From contig NZ_JAJONF010000001.1 of the NCBI RefSeq assembly GCF_021462265.1, positions 372,001-436,000 of the forward strand: DNA of 64,000 nucleotides. The letters run 5' to 3'. This document shows positions 18,179-27,969 of this stretch, piece after piece. Position 1 is the first letter of the stretch; the number at the start of each line of letters is the position of its first letter. Source of the DNA: Streptomyces shenzhenensis (GTDB lineage Bacteria; Actinomycetota; Actinomycetes; Streptomycetales; Streptomycetaceae). The notes under the pieces were generated by a model. It was not told the DNA's origin and did not search any database. It saw nothing but the letters and a program-made list of their open reading frames with translations. The translations under genes were made by a program, and so were the position numbers.

Positions 18179-18457
18179 GGTTCTGCCTCCCGTGCACGGT
18201 GAGGTCTCTGTGGGCGCGGGCGAGCATGGCGGGCCGCGTGCGGTGGCGGCTGCGATGACGCCCGCGGTTATTCGAGCTTTCCACTCCCGTCACGGCGCGT
18301 CCATACGAAGGACGCGATCGCGCCCGCGGGACGCTTCCGGCCCGCCGCCGGTCCCGACTGTGAGTGCCCGTCCGTCGCGCTCACACGCGCGTGGCTACGA
18401 TGGGCCAGCCGGGGTGGCCAGCAGGGGCCGCACGGCGCAACGACCGTCGGGAAGGCC

Positions 18458-19135
18458 ATGCTGAACAAGTACGCGCGTGCATTCTTCACGCGTGTCCTCA
18501 CACCGTTCGCCGCGTTTCTCATCCGCCGGGGCGTGAGCCCGGACACGGTCACGCTCCTCGGCACGGCCGGGGTGGTCGCGGGCGCGCTGGTCTTCTTCCC
18601 CCGGGGCGAGTTCTTCTGGGGCACGATCGTGATCACCCTGTTCGTGTTCTCGGACCTGGTGGACGGCAACATGGCCCGCCAGCTGGGCCGCACCAGCCGC
18701 TGGGGCGCCTTCCTGGACTCCACCCTGGACCGGGTCGCCGACGGCGCCGTCTTCGGCGGCTTCGCCCTCTGGTACGCGGGCAACGGGAACAACGATGTCC
18801 TGTGCGCGGTCTCCATCTTCTGCCTGGCCAGCGGCCAGGTGGTGTCGTACACCAAGGCGCGCGGCGAGTCGATCGGGCTGCCGGTGGCCGTCAACGGTCT
18901 GGTGGAGCGCGCCGAGCGCCTGGTGATCTCGCTGGTGGCCGCGGGTCTGGCCGGCTTCCACAAGTTCGGTGTCCCGGGCATCCAGATCCTGCTGCCGATC
19001 GCCCTGTGGGCCGTCGCGGTGGGCAGCCTGGTCACCCTCGTCCAGCGGGTCGTCACGGTCCGCCGGGAGTCCGCCGAGGCGGAGGCCGCGGCCGAGCGGG
19101 AGAAGGCCTCCCACGGGAGCGAGGCCGCGCAGTGA
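18458..19135 (+). CDS. pgsA: Phosphatidylinositol phosphate synthase (CDP-alcohol phosphatidyltransferase)
   Basis: A 225-residue integral membrane enzyme that joins CDP-diacylglycerol to inositol phosphate, the first step to phosphatidylinositol in actinobacteria. The family motif reads DLVDGNMAR, then GAFLDSTLDR (about residues 67-90). About six hydrophobic helices surround it. The start codon is ATG at 18458. Its TGA overlaps the GTG of the acyltransferase gene (4 bases), and that gene in turn overlaps the pimA-like gene. The three form one tightly coupled unit for phosphatidylinositol mannosides. A candidate -10 box TACGAT lies at 18396-18401. Confidence 0.92.
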   Translation: MLNKYARAFFTRVLTPFAAFLIRRGVSPDTVTLLGTAGVVAGALVFFPRGEFFWGTIVITLFVFSDLVDGNMARQLGRTSRWGAFLDSTLDRVADGAVFGGFALWYAGNGNNDVLCAVSIFCLASGQVVSYTKARGESIGLPVAVNGLVERAERLVISLVAAGLAGFHKFGVPGIQILLPIALWAVAVGSLVTLVQRVVTVRRESAEAEAAAEREKASHGSEAAQ

Positions 19136-20040
19136 CCGCCGCCGACCGACTCACCGACGCTCTGTACGGTCTCGGCTGGAGCACCGTCAAGAAGCTCCCC
19201 GAGCCGGTCGCCGTGCGCCTCGGCACCTCCGTCGCGGACCTCGCCTGGAAACAGCGCGGCAAGGGTGTCCAGCGGCTCGAATCCAACTACGCGCACGTGC
19301 TGCCCGACGCGACTCCCGAGCGGCTGCGCGAGCTCTCCCGCGCGGGCATGCGCTCGTACCTGCGCTACTGGATGGAGTCCTTCCGGCTGCCGTCCTGGAG
19401 CGAGGAGCGGATCCGGACCGGTTTCGACGTCAAGGACCTCCACCACCTCACCGACGGCCTCGCCTCCGGCCGCGGTGTGATCCTCGCGCTGCCGCACCTG
19501 GCCAACTGGGACCTGGCCGGCGCCTGGGTCACCACCGAGCTGCGGACCCCGTTCACCACGGTCGCCGAGCGGCTCAGACCCGAGACCCTCTACGACCGTT
19601 TCGTCGCCTACCGCGAGGGCCTCGGCATGGAGGTCCTGCCGCACAGCGGCGGCACCGCCTTCGGCACCCTGGCCCGCAGGCTGCGCGACGGCGGCCTGGT
19701 CTGCCTGGTCGCCGACCGCGACCTGTCCGCCTCCGGCGTCGAGGTCGGCTTCTTCGGCGACACCGCGCGGATGCCCGCCGGTCCGGCCCTGCTGGCCCAG
19801 CAGACCGGCGCCCAGCTGCTCCCCGTCACGCTCTGGTACGACGACACCCCCGTCATGAAGGGCCGGGTGCACGCCCCGATCGAGGTACCCGAGACAGGTG
19901 ACAAGGCCGCGCGGACGTCTGTCATGACACAGGCGCTGGCCGACGCCTTCGCCACCGGGATCGCCGACCATCCGGAGGACTGGCACATGCTCCAGCGCTT
20001 GTGGCTCGCCGACCTCGACCCCGCGAAGGGACCGTCGTGA
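19132..20040 (+). CDS. Phosphatidylinositol mannoside acyltransferase (PatA-like)
   Basis: A 302-residue member of the lysophospholipid/lauroyl acyltransferase family. The HxxxxD catalytic motif is HLANWD (near residue 122), and PAGPALLAQQTGA supplies the later conserved block. In mycobacteria the equivalent gene between pgsA and pimA acylates the mannose of PIM1/PIM2, and the same position here supports that role. The GTG at 19132 overlaps the pgsA stop by 4 bases. The enzyme is expected at the cytoplasmic membrane face. Confidence 0.9.
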   Translation: MTAADRLTDALYGLGWSTVKKLPEPVAVRLGTSVADLAWKQRGKGVQRLESNYAHVLPDATPERLRELSRAGMRSYLRYWMESFRLPSWSEERIRTGFDVKDLHHLTDGLASGRGVILALPHLANWDLAGAWVTTELRTPFTTVAERLRPETLYDRFVAYREGLGMEVLPHSGGTAFGTLARRLRDGGLVCLVADRDLSASGVEVGFFGDTARMPAGPALLAQQTGAQLLPVTLWYDDTPVMKGRVHAPIEVPETGDKAARTSVMTQALADAFATGIADHPEDWHMLQRLWLADLDPAKGPS

Positions 20041-21245
20041 GGATCGGCATCGTCTGCCCCTACTCCTGGGACGTCCCCGGCGGCGTCCAGTTCCACATCC
20101 GCGACCTCGCCCAGTACTTCATCGGCCTCGGTCACCACGTCTCCGTCCTCGCCCCCGCCGACGACGACACCCCGCTGCCGCCCTACGTCGTCTCGGCGGG
20201 CCGTGCGGTACCGGTGCCCTACAACGGCTCGGTGGCCCGGCTCAACTTCGGGTTCCTGTCCGCCGCTCGGGTACGCCGCTGGCTGCACGACGGCGCGTTC
20301 GACGTGGTCCACATCCACGAGCCGACCTCGCCCTCCCTCGGCCTGCTGACCTGCTGGGCGGCGCAGGGCCCGATGGTGGCGACCTTCCACACCTCCAACC
20401 CCCGCTCCCGCGCGATGATCGCCGCGTACTCGATCCTCCAGGCCGCCCTGGAGAAGATCAGCGCCCGGATCGCGGTGAGCGAGTACGCCCGCCGCACGCT
20501 GGTCGAGCACCTCGGCGGGGACGCGGTCGTGATCCCCAACGGCGTCGACGTCGACTTCTTCGCCAGGGCGGAGCCGCGCCCCGAGTGGCAGTCGGCAGGG
20601 GCGCGAAGCGCGGCCGAGGGCGGCGGTGGCAGTCCGGCGGGCGGGACGATCGGGTTCATCGGCCGCATCGACGAACCCCGCAAGGGCCTCCCGGTGCTGA
20701 TGAAGGCGATGCCCAGGATCCTCGCCGAGTGCCCGCAGACCCGGCTCCTGGTGGCCGGCCGGGGCGACGAGGAGGCCGCGGTCGAGTCCCTCCCCGCCGA
20801 GCTGCGCTCCCGAGTGGAGTTCCTGGGCATGATCAGCGACGAGGACAAGGCCCGATTCCTGCGCAGCCTCGACCTGTACGTCGCACCCAACACGGGCGGC
20901 GAGAGCTTCGGGATAATCCTGGTGGAAGCCCTGTCCGCGGGTGCCCCGGTGCTCGCCTCCGACCTCGACGCCTTCACCCAGGTCCTGGACCAGGGCACGG
21001 CGGGCGAGCTCTTCGCCAACGAGGACGCGGACGCGCTGGCGGAAGCGGCGGTACGGCTCCTGAAGGACCCGGAGCGCCGGGCCGGGCTGAGCGCCCGCGG
21101 CAGCGTGCACGTACGGCGCTTCGACTGGTCCACCGTGGGCGCGGACATCATGTCCGTCTACGAGACGGTGACGGCGGGCGCGGCAGCGGTGGCGACCGAC
21201 GAGCGCTCGGGCCTGCGGGCGCGGTTCGGGCTGGCGCGGGACTGA
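20037..21245 (+). CDS. pimA: GDP-mannose:phosphatidylinositol alpha-mannosyltransferase (PimA-like)
   Basis: A 402-residue GT4-family glycosyltransferase. The N-terminal nucleotide-fold has the GGVQFHIRDLA loop (about 14-24) and VVHIHEP. The C-terminal half has GFIGRIDEPRKGL, then the EX7E motif GGESFGIILVEALSAGAPV (about 295-315). It should transfer the first mannose to phosphatidylinositol. The GTG at 20037 overlaps the acyltransferase stop by 4 bases. The central segment RSAAEGGGGSPAGG (about 188-200) is a Gly/Ser linker not seen in shorter homologues. Confidence 0.92.
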   Translation: MRIGIVCPYSWDVPGGVQFHIRDLAQYFIGLGHHVSVLAPADDDTPLPPYVVSAGRAVPVPYNGSVARLNFGFLSAARVRRWLHDGAFDVVHIHEPTSPSLGLLTCWAAQGPMVATFHTSNPRSRAMIAAYSILQAALEKISARIAVSEYARRTLVEHLGGDAVVIPNGVDVDFFARAEPRPEWQSAGARSAAEGGGGSPAGGTIGFIGRIDEPRKGLPVLMKAMPRILAECPQTRLLVAGRGDEEAAVESLPAELRSRVEFLGMISDEDKARFLRSLDLYVAPNTGGESFGIILVEALSAGAPVLASDLDAFTQVLDQGTAGELFANEDADALAEAAVRLLKDPERRAGLSARGSVHVRRFDWSTVGADIMSVYETVTAGAAAVATDERSGLRARFGLARD

Positions 21246-21439
21246 GCGCTCCGCCGGCGGCGCCTCGCCGTGCCGTCTGACGGCTGCGGCGCCGTCGTGG
21301 CTGGTCGCTCCCCCACTCTCGGCTTCGCTCGCGAGGGGGGACGCGGGGGGACCCCCATCGCGGCGGCAGCCGCGTGTCGAACGCGGCCCCGCGCCCCTCC
21401 CGGGGCGCTGCCGCGGGCGCGTCCGATAGCGTTCGGCCC
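21246..21439. repeat. Intergenic GC-rich interspersed-type element
   Basis: The gap after pimA contains the segment GACGGCTGCGGCGCCGTC, then GTGGCTGGTCGC, then a C-run/G-run hairpin (CCCCCACTCTCGGCTTCGCT into CGCGAGGGGGGACG) and a CCGCGCCCCTCCCGGGGCG end. From memory, segments of this type recur between genes in many Streptomyces genomes. I see no gene in it. It may act as a terminator or be a remnant of a small mobile repeat. Confidence 0.4.
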
Positions 21440-21991
21440 GTGACCGCAACGCTCATCTGGACGCTCTGGATCCTCGCCGCCCTCGCGGTGATCGGCCTGT
21501 ACCTGAGCTGGACCGCAGGCCGTCTCGACCGGCTGCACGCGCGCATCGACGCCGCCCGTGCCGCCCTCGACGCCCAGTTGCTGCGGCGGGCCTCCGTGGC
21601 CCAGGAACTGGCGACCTCGGGCGTGCTGGATCCCGCCGCCTCGATCGTGCTGTACGAGGCCGCGCACGCCGCCCGGCAGGCCGAGGAGGAGCAGCGGGAG
21701 GTCGCGGAGAGCGAGCTGAGCCAGGCCCTGCGTGCCGTCTTCGAGCACCCGCAGCAGGTCGAGGAGGTCCGTCAGGCCCCCGGCGGCGAGGCGGCCGCGA
21801 GCGAGCTGGCCGAGGCGGTGCGCCGGGTGCCGATGGCCCGCCGCTTCCACAACGACGCCGTCGGCGCGGCCCGCCGGCTGCGCGAACACCGCAAGGTCCG
21901 CTGGTTCCGGCTGGCCGGACACGCCCCCTTCCCGCTGGCCTTCGAGATGGACGACGAACCGCCCCCCGCGCTGGTCGAGCGCCCGGCCTGA
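21440..21991 (+). CDS. Membrane-anchored coiled-coil protein of unknown function
   Basis: A 183-residue protein started at the GTG at 21440. One N-terminal transmembrane helix (about 5-24, [20 protein letters not shown]) is followed by a long Ala/Glu/Arg helix with heptad-like spacing, so most of it should lie in the cytoplasm. The layout (short anchor, then [20 protein letters not shown]) is reminiscent of LemA-like proteins, but the usual LemA length and motifs are not complete. The gene stands alone between pimA and pdxS. Confidence 0.75.
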   Translation: MTATLIWTLWILAALAVIGLYLSWTAGRLDRLHARIDAARAALDAQLLRRASVAQELATSGVLDPAASIVLYEAAHAARQAEEEQREVAESELSQALRAVFEHPQQVEEVRQAPGGEAAASELAEAVRRVPMARRFHNDAVGAARRLREHRKVRWFRLAGHAPFPLAFEMDDEPPPALVERPA

Positions 21992-22029
21992 CCGCAAAAG
22001 GATCCACCGGCTTCCCATTGGCCCTTGCT

Positions 22030-22043
22030 GTGGACTGGTCCAC
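22030..22043. promoter_or_regulatory. Palindrome upstream of pdxS, candidate operator
   Basis: GTGGAC-TG-GTCCAC is a perfect 6+6 inverted repeat 52 bases before the pdxS start. It may be a binding site for a regulator of vitamin B6 synthesis, such as a MocR/PdxR-type protein, although no pdxR lies nearby. Based on symmetry and position only. Confidence 0.35.
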
Positions 22044-22095
22044 TCGCGTTTCCTCGGTGTTTGCAGAAACCCTCTTTTCAGCGAGTGAGGTACCC

Positions 22096-23001
22096 GTGTC
22101 CACCAGTGAGAACCAGACCCCCGAGACCGGCACCGCCCGTGTGAAGCGCGGCATGGCCGAGCAGCTCAAGGGCGGCGTGATCATGGACGTCGTCACGCCG
22201 GAGCAGGCGAAGATCGCCGAAGACGCGGGCGCCGTCGCCGTCATGGCGCTGGAGCGCGTCCCGGCCGACATCCGCAAGGACGGCGGGGTGGCCCGGATGT
22301 CCGACCCGGACATGATCGAGGGCATCATCGAGGCGGTCTCGATCCCGGTGATGGCCAAGTCCCGTATCGGCCACTTCGTCGAGGCCCAGGTCCTGCAGTC
22401 GCTCGGCGTCGACTACATCGACGAGTCCGAGGTCCTCACTCCGGCCGACGAGGTCAACCACTCCGACAAGTGGGCCTTCACCACTCCCTTCGTCTGCGGC
22501 GCCACCAACCTCGGTGAGGCCCTGCGCCGGATCGCCGAGGGCGCGGCCATGATCCGCTCCAAGGGCGAGGCCGGCACCGGCAACGTCGTCGAGGCCGTGC
22601 GCCACCTGCGCCAGATCAAGGGCGAGATCGCCAAGCTGCGCGGCTGCGACAACAACGAGCTGTACGCCGCCGCCAAGGAGCTGCGCGCCCCCTACGAGCT
22701 CGTCAAGGAGGTCGCCGAGCTCGGCAAGCTCCCGGTGGTGCTGTTCTCCGCCGGTGGCGTCGCCACCCCGGCCGACGCCGCGCTGATGCGCCAGCTCGGC
22801 GCCGAGGGCGTCTTCGTCGGCTCCGGCATCTTCAAGTCCGGCGACCCGGCCAAGCGCGCCGCCGCCATCGTCAAGGCGACCACCTTCTACGACGACCCGA
22901 AGATCATCGCGGACGCGTCCCGCAACCTCGGCGAGGCCATGGTCGGCATCAACTGCGACACCCTCCCCGAGACCGAGCGCTACGCCAACCGCGGCTGGTA
23001 A
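22096..23001 (+). CDS. pdxS: Pyridoxal 5'-phosphate synthase, PdxS subunit
   Basis: A 301-residue TIM-barrel synthase that makes PLP from ribose 5-phosphate, glyceraldehyde 3-phosphate and ammonia. Signature segments are [48 protein letters not shown] and [11 protein letters not shown]. The GTG at 22096 has GAGG upstream. pdxT, its glutaminase partner, follows after 20 bases. Length and motifs are those of a complete PdxS. Confidence 0.97.
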   Translation: MSTSENQTPETGTARVKRGMAEQLKGGVIMDVVTPEQAKIAEDAGAVAVMALERVPADIRKDGGVARMSDPDMIEGIIEAVSIPVMAKSRIGHFVEAQVLQSLGVDYIDESEVLTPADEVNHSDKWAFTTPFVCGATNLGEALRRIAEGAAMIRSKGEAGTGNVVEAVRHLRQIKGEIAKLRGCDNNELYAAAKELRAPYELVKEVAELGKLPVVLFSAGGVATPADAALMRQLGAEGVFVGSGIFKSGDPAKRAAAIVKATTFYDDPKIIADASRNLGEAMVGINCDTLPETERYANRGW

Positions 23002-23021
23002 GGCCAGAGGGTTTCGCACAC

Positions 23022-23627
23022 ATGACCGACGCACCTGTCATAGGCGTCCTGGCCCTCCAGGGCGACGTACGGGAGCACCTCATCGCCCTGGCCGCGGCCG
23101 ACGCCGTGGCCAGGCCGGTCAGGCGCCCCGAGGAACTCGCTGAGGTGGACGGCCTCGTCATCCCGGGCGGCGAGTCCACCACCATCTCCAAGCTGGCCGT
23201 CCTGTTCGGCGTGATGGAGCCGCTGCGCGCGCGTGTGCGCGACGGAATGCCCGTCTACGGCACCTGCGCGGGCATGATCATGCTCGCCGACAAGATCCTC
23301 GACCCGCGTTCGGGCCAGGAGACCGTCGGCGGCATCGACATGATCGTGCGCCGCAACGCCTTCGGGCGGCAGAACGAGTCGTTCGAGGCGGCGGTCGACG
23401 TACGCGGAATCGACGGCGATCCTGTGGAGGGCGTGTTCATCCGCGCCCCCTGGGTCGAGTCGGTCGGCGCCGGGGCCGAGGTGCTCGCCGAGCACGACGG
23501 CCACATCGTCGCGGTCCGCCAGGGCAACGCGCTCGCCACGTCGTTCCACCCGGAACTGACCGGCGACCACCGCGTGCACTCCCTGTTCGCCGACATGGTC
23601 CACGCGAACCGGGCGGCCGAGTCCTAG
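23022..23627 (+). CDS. pdxT: Pyridoxal 5'-phosphate synthase, glutaminase PdxT
   Basis: A 201-residue class I glutamine amidotransferase that supplies ammonia to PdxS. Visible are [12 protein letters not shown], the oxyanion loop IPGGESTT, the nucleophile in GTCAGMI (Cys near 84) and the late His/Glu pair in TSFHPEL. It follows pdxS by 20 bases in the same operon, and the YebC-type gene follows after about 50 bases. Confidence 0.97.
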   Translation: MTDAPVIGVLALQGDVREHLIALAAADAVARPVRRPEELAEVDGLVIPGGESTTISKLAVLFGVMEPLRARVRDGMPVYGTCAGMIMLADKILDPRSGQETVGGIDMIVRRNAFGRQNESFEAAVDVRGIDGDPVEGVFIRAPWVESVGAGAEVLAEHDGHIVAVRQGNALATSFHPELTGDHRVHSLFADMVHANRAAES

Positions 23628-23679
23628 TAGGATCTCTGGCGTTCGTTGTTTGGATGGGTTACGCGAAGGAGACAGGCAG

Positions 23680-24432
23680 ATGTCCGGCCACTCTAAATGG
23701 GCCACGACGAAGCACAAGAAGGCCGTGATCGACGCCAAGCGCGGCAAGCTCTTCGCGAAGCTGATCAAGAACATCGAGGTCGCGGCGCGGATGGGCGGCG
23801 TGGACGTCGAAGGCAACCCGACTCTCTACGACGCCGTCCAGAAGGCGAAGAAGCAGTCGGTCCCGAACAAGAACATCGACTCCGCGATCAAGCGCGGCGG
23901 CGGTCTCGAGGCCGGTGGCGCCGACTACGAGACGATCATGTACGAGGGCTACGGCCCGAACGGCGTCGCGGTGCTCATCGAGTGCCTCACCGACAACCGC
24001 AACCGCGCCGCCTCCGACGTCCGTGTCGCCATGACCCGCAACGGCGGTTCGATGGCCGACCCGGGCTCGGTGTCGTATCTCTTCCACCGCAAGGGCGTCG
24101 TGATCGTCCCCAAGGGCGAGCTGACCGAGGACGACGTGCTCGGCGCGGTCCTGGACGCGGGCGCCGAGGAAGTCAACGACCTCGGCGAGTCCTTCGAGGT
24201 GCTCAGCGAGGCCACCGACCTGGTCGCCGTCCGCACCGCCCTCCAGGACTCCGGGATCGACTACGACTCCGCCGAGGCCAACTTCGTCCCGACCATGCAG
24301 GTCGAGCTGGACGAGGAGGGCGCCAAGAAGATCTTCAAGCTGATCGACGCCCTTGAGGACAGCGACGACGTGCAGAACGTCTTCGCCAATTTCGACGTCA
24401 GCGACGAGGTCATGGAGAAGGTCGACGCGTAG
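23680..24432 (+). CDS. YebC/TACO1-family protein
   Basis: A 250-residue YebC-family protein, started at the ATG at 23680 with a strong GAAGGAGA site. It begins [14 protein letters not shown], the universal family start, and contains [14 protein letters not shown] and [12 protein letters not shown]. The family was first described as transcriptional regulators; more recent work links members to relief of ribosome stalling at proline stretches. Which applies here cannot be told from sequence. A strong hairpin follows, so the ruvC transcript may be separate. Confidence 0.95.
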   Translation: MSGHSKWATTKHKKAVIDAKRGKLFAKLIKNIEVAARMGGVDVEGNPTLYDAVQKAKKQSVPNKNIDSAIKRGGGLEAGGADYETIMYEGYGPNGVAVLIECLTDNRNRAASDVRVAMTRNGGSMADPGSVSYLFHRKGVVIVPKGELTEDDVLGAVLDAGAEEVNDLGESFEVLSEATDLVAVRTALQDSGIDYDSAEANFVPTMQVELDEEGAKKIFKLIDALEDSDDVQNVFANFDVSDEVMEKVDA

Positions 24433-24457
24433 GGCACGCCGCGAGCTGAGCGGATTC

Positions 24458-24491
24458 GGCGGGCTGGTGGGACACGTCCCACCAGCCCGCC
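24458..24491 (+). terminator. 16-bp perfect hairpin after the yebC-type gene
   Basis: GGCGGGCTGGTGGGAC (24458-24473) and GTCCCACCAGCCCGCC (24476-24491) form a nearly continuous stem (innermost pair open). It is 26 bases after the stop codon and before the ruvC leader. Confidence 0.8.
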
Positions 24492-24636
24492 GCCGTTGTC
24501 AGTGGCAGCGGCTAGCCTGGCGCCGTCCGCGGATGGCCGTCCACGGGCCGCAACCATCGATTGAGGAACCACGACGGCGCTCAGCCGGGTCCGCGAGAGC
24601 GGCGGCGGTTCAGCCGCAAAGAGGGGAGGGGGCGCG

Positions 24637-25176
24637 GTGCGTGTACTGGGGGTGGATCCCGGGCTGACCCGGTGCGGTGTCGGTGTCGTCGAGGGCGTCG
24701 CCGGGCGGCCGCTCACCATGGTCGGCGTGGGAGTCGTCCGCACGCCCGCGGACGCCGAACTCGGCCGTCGCCTGGTCGCCATCGAGCAGGGCATCGAGCA
24801 GTGGCTGGACGAGCACCGGCCCGAATTCGTCGCCGTGGAGCGGGTGTTCAGCCAGCACAACGTACGGACCGCGATGGGCACCGCCCAGGCCAGCGCCGTC
24901 GCCATGCTGTGCGCCGCCCGCCGGGGCATCCCCGTCGCCCTGCACACCCCGAGCGAGGTCAAGGCCGCCGTCACCGGCTCCGGACGCGCCGACAAGGCCC
25001 AGGTCGGCGCCATGATCACCCGGCTGCTCAGGCTCAGCGCCCCGCCCAGGCCCGCCGACGCCGCCGACGCCCTCGCGCTCGCCATCTGCCACATCTGGCG
25101 CGCCCCCGCGCAGAACCGACTCCAGCAGGCCGTCGCCCTGCACGCAGCCAACGCAACGAAAGGCCGTACGGCATGA
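24637..25176 (+). CDS. ruvC: Crossover junction endodeoxyribonuclease RuvC
   Basis: A 179-residue Holliday junction resolvase. The GTG at 24637 gives [14 protein letters not shown] with the first catalytic Asp (D6). [11 protein letters not shown] carries the catalytic Glu, and [14 protein letters not shown] the C-terminal Asp pair. AAGGGGAGG-like purine runs precede the start. ruvA overlaps by 4 bases, and ruvB follows, forming a ruvCAB operon. Confidence 0.96.
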   Translation: MRVLGVDPGLTRCGVGVVEGVAGRPLTMVGVGVVRTPADAELGRRLVAIEQGIEQWLDEHRPEFVAVERVFSQHNVRTAMGTAQASAVAMLCAARRGIPVALHTPSEVKAAVTGSGRADKAQVGAMITRLLRLSAPPRPADAADALALAICHIWRAPAQNRLQQAVALHAANATKGRTA

Positions 25177-25778
25177 TCGCCTTCGTAAGCGGCCCGGTCG
25201 CCGCCCTCGCCCCGGACTCCGCGGTCGTCGAGGTGGGCGGGATCGGCATCGCCGTCCAGTGCACCCCCAACACCCTCTCCGGACTGCGCATGGGCCAGCC
25301 GGCCAGGCTCGCCACGTCGCTGGTCGTGAGGGAGGACTCGCTCACCTTGTACGGTTTCGTGGACGACGACGAGCGCCAGGTCTTCGAGCTGCTGCAGACG
25401 GCGAGCGGTGTCGGACCGCGGCTCGCCCAGGCGATGCTCGCCGTGCACAGCCCCGACGCGTTGCGCCGCGCGGTCGCCACCGGCGACGAGAAGGCGCTGA
25501 TCGCCGTCCCCGGCATCGGCAAGAAGGGCGCGCAGAAACTGCTGCTGGAGCTGAAGGACCGCCTCGGCGCCCCCGTCGGCGCTCCCGTGGTCGGCGCACC
25601 GGTCAGCCAGGGCTGGCGCGACCAGCTGCACGCCGCCCTGATCGGCCTCGGATACGCGACCCGGGAGGCCGACGAGGCCGTCACCGCCGTCGCCCCGCAG
25701 GCCGAGGCCGCCGGGGGCACGCCCCAGGTCGGCCCGCTGCTCAAGGCGGCCCTGCAGACCCTCAACCGCGCCCGCTGA
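25173..25778 (+). CDS. ruvA: Holliday junction DNA helicase subunit RuvA
   Basis: A 201-residue junction-binding protein. An N-terminal OB-like domain (about 1-62) starts [12 protein letters not shown]. Two helix-hairpin-helix motifs are visible as [13 protein letters not shown] and [13 protein letters not shown], and a C-terminal three-helix domain contacts RuvB. The ATG at 25173 overlaps the ruvC stop by 4 bases, and ruvB starts 27 bases after the stop. Confidence 0.96.
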   Translation: MIAFVSGPVAALAPDSAVVEVGGIGIAVQCTPNTLSGLRMGQPARLATSLVVREDSLTLYGFVDDDERQVFELLQTASGVGPRLAQAMLAVHSPDALRRAVATGDEKALIAVPGIGKKGAQKLLLELKDRLGAPVGAPVVGAPVSQGWRDQLHAALIGLGYATREADEAVTAVAPQAEAAGGTPQVGPLLKAALQTLNRAR

Positions 25779-25805
25779 CCCCACCACCGCTGAGGCACAT
25801 CACTT

Positions 25806-26879
25806 ATGAACTGGGACGACACGACCGACACCGGCGCCGACGCGGAGCGGCTGGTGGGCGCCGTCGCCGACCGTGAGGACCAGGCCGTCGAGGCCGCGCT
25901 GCGCCCCAAGGACCTGGGCGAGTTCATCGGCCAGGAGAAGGTCCGCGAGCAGCTCGACCTGGTGCTGCGCGCCGCACGCGCGCGGGGTGCGACCGCCGAC
26001 CATGTGCTGCTCTCCGGGGCCCCCGGCCTGGGCAAGACCACCCTCTCGATGATCATCGCGGCCGAGATGGGGGCCCCGATCCGCATCACCTCGGGCCCCG
26101 CCATCCAGCACGCCGGCGACCTGGCCGCGATCCTCTCCTCTCTCCAGGAGGGCGAGGTCCTCTTCCTCGACGAGATCCACCGCATGTCGCGGCCCGCCGA
26201 GGAGATGCTGTACATGGCGATGGAGGACTTCCGGGTCGACGTCATCGTCGGCAAGGGTCCGGGTGCCACCGCCATCCCCCTTGAACTGCCGCCGTTCACG
26301 CTGGTCGGTGCCACCACCCGGGCGGGCCTGCTGCCGCCCCCGCTGCGCGACCGCTTCGGCTTCACAGCGCACATGGAGTTCTACGAGCCGCGCGAACTGG
26401 AGCGGGTCGTGCACCGCTCGGCGCATCTGCTGGACGTCGCCATCGAGCCGGCCGGCGCCGCCGAGATCGCCGGCCGGTCGCGCGGCACGCCCCGCATCGC
26501 CAACCGGCTGCTGCGCCGGGTCCGCGACTACGCGCAGGTCAAGGCGGACGGACGGATCACGCGCGAGATCGCGCACGCTGCGCTCGCCGTCTACGAGGTG
26601 GACGAACGCGGCCTGGACCGGCTGGACCGCGCCGTCCTGGAGGCACTGCTCAAACTCTTCGGCGGCGGCCCGGTCGGCCTGTCCACCCTCGCCGTCGCGG
26701 TGGGGGAGGAGCGCGAGACGGTCGAGGAGGTCGCCGAGCCCTTCCTGGTCCGCGAGGGCCTGCTGGCCCGCACCCCGCGCGGCCGCGTCGCCACCCCCGC
26801 CGCCTGGGCCCACCTGGGTCTGACCGCCCCGCGCGGCCCGGCGGGCGGAACCGGCCAGCAGGACCTCTTCGGCACCTGA
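25806..26879 (+). CDS. ruvB: Holliday junction branch migration ATPase RuvB
   Basis: A 357-residue AAA+ motor. Walker A is GAPGLGKTT (about 73-81), Walker B is LFLDEIHR, sensor 1 is [10 protein letters not shown] and the arginine finger region follows as LRDRFGF. A winged-helix C-terminus binds DNA. It ends with a Gly-rich tail ([14 protein letters not shown]) slightly longer than in E. coli. It is the last gene of ruvCAB. Confidence 0.97.
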   Translation: MNWDDTTDTGADAERLVGAVADREDQAVEAALRPKDLGEFIGQEKVREQLDLVLRAARARGATADHVLLSGAPGLGKTTLSMIIAAEMGAPIRITSGPAIQHAGDLAAILSSLQEGEVLFLDEIHRMSRPAEEMLYMAMEDFRVDVIVGKGPGATAIPLELPPFTLVGATTRAGLLPPPLRDRFGFTAHMEFYEPRELERVVHRSAHLLDVAIEPAGAAEIAGRSRGTPRIANRLLRRVRDYAQVKADGRITREIAHAALAVYEVDERGLDRLDRAVLEALLKLFGGGPVGLSTLAVAVGEERETVEEVAEPFLVREGLLARTPRGRVATPAAWAHLGLTAPRGPAGGTGQQDLFGT

Positions 26880-26946
26880 CCCCGAGCCGTCGACGCCCCG
26901 GCGGCACCCGGAAACGGCTCTGGGCGCCACGCCGGACCGGCTGGGA

Positions 26947-27001
26947 GCCCGGACCGGCCGCGGGGCCGGATCGGCCGGGGGCCCGGACCGGCCGCGGGGC
27001 C
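26947..27001. repeat. 21-bp direct repeat in the ruvB-yajC gap
   Basis: The segment starting GCCCGGACCGGCC and ending GCGGGGCC occurs at 26947-26967 and again, identical, at 26981-27001. The 517-base gap (26880-27396) has no credible gene. It holds this repeat, further CCGG-rich shorter echoes and, near its end, the yajC promoter. Confidence 0.6.
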
Positions 27002-27276
27002 CAGACCTGCGGGCGCACCGGCGCGCCCGCCCCGGGCGGGTGGCCCCGGGCGGTGGGCCGCCTCTGCGGCACGGTCCCCGGCCCCCGTGGCCGGTGTCCG
27101 GGCCGTTGCCGGTGGAAACGTGACGGGCCGCCGTATCCCGGGCGTGGGGCATGGACGCGTCTTCGCCCTCGGTTCGGACGGTCGGCGCCCGCCGAGCCAG
27201 ACTTCGGCCCCAGACGTGATCGCTTCGTGACGGCGGGGCATTGGCGGCCCCAGGAACCCAGGTGCCATGCTGAACG

Positions 27277-27306
27277 TTGTTCCATGCGCGCGGACTCGCT
27301 TAGACT
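27277..27306 (+). promoter_or_regulatory. Candidate housekeeping promoter of yajC-secDF
   Basis: TTGTTC (27277-27282) and TAGACT (27301-27306) with an 18-base spacer lie 90 bases before the yajC GTG. They fit an HrdB-type promoter. Confidence 0.5.
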
Positions 27307-27396
27307 CCGCCGATGCCGCCTTCGCGGGCGGCGCCGACCACACCCCCATCATCCAGGCCGCTCACCGCCGCGGCTGCGCGAAGGAAATTCCGTCCC

Positions 27397-27930
27397 GTGA
27401 ATAGCTTGCCTCTTCTCGTGTTCATCGTCCTCATCGCGGCCATGGTCCTGATGACGCGCTCCACCAAAAAGCGCCAGCAGCAGGCCACGCAGATGCGGAA
27501 CGAGATCCAGCCCGGCAACGGTGTCCGCACCATCGGGGGCATGTACGCGACGGTCAAGGAAGTCAACGAGGACACGGTCCTCCTCGACGCCGGCCCGGGC
27601 GTCGAGCTCCTCTTCGCGAAGAACTCGATCGGTGCCATCCTCACGGACGACGAGTACAACCGCATCGTGCACGGCATCGAGCACGACCTGAAGTCCGACG
27701 CCGACGTCGTCCCGGACGACGCCTCCTCTCTCACCGAGACCGACGACGAGTCCGCCGACGCTGCCGCCGCCTCCGACGACAAGGCCGTCGACCTCGGGAA
27801 GAAGGACACCGCCGAGGAGGAGACCGAGGAAGCGGAGAAGAAGACCGAAGGGCCGGCCGAGTCCGCGACCGCCGAGGCGAAGGCTGACGAAGAGCCGAAG
27901 AAGACCGACGGCGACTCCGACACGAAGTAG
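27397..27930 (+). CDS. yajC: Preprotein translocase accessory subunit YajC
   Basis: A 177-residue protein started at the GTG at 27397, with AAGGAA upstream (the longer frame is untranslated leader). One N-terminal transmembrane helix (LPLLVFIVLIAAMVLM) is followed by the YajC core (RNEIQPGNGVRTIGGMYATV). A long acidic Glu/Asp/Lys tail from about residue 110 to the end makes it roughly twice the length of E. coli YajC. It forms the SecDF-YajC complex with the next two genes. Confidence 0.92.
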   Translation: MNSLPLLVFIVLIAAMVLMTRSTKKRQQQATQMRNEIQPGNGVRTIGGMYATVKEVNEDTVLLDAGPGVELLFAKNSIGAILTDDEYNRIVHGIEHDLKSDADVVPDDASSLTETDDESADAAAASDDKAVDLGKKDTAEEETEEAEKKTEGPAESATAEAKADEEPKKTDGDSDTK

Positions 27931-27946
27931 GCGTGCCCCGGGAAGC

Positions 27947-27969
27947 GGTGCGCGCATGACACGCGCACC
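27947..27969 (+). terminator. Hairpin between yajC and secD, possible attenuator
   Basis: GGTGCGCG (27947-27954) pairs with CGCGCACC (27962-27969) around CATGACA, with CCCCGGG on both sides. It may lower read-through or shape the secD leader. Confidence 0.45.

Noticed and set aside
15588..18293. 901-residue leftward frame overlapping the EF-G-like gene
   Set aside because: It is Arg/Gly/Pro-rich without motifs, while the overlapping frame encodes a GTPase with P-loop.
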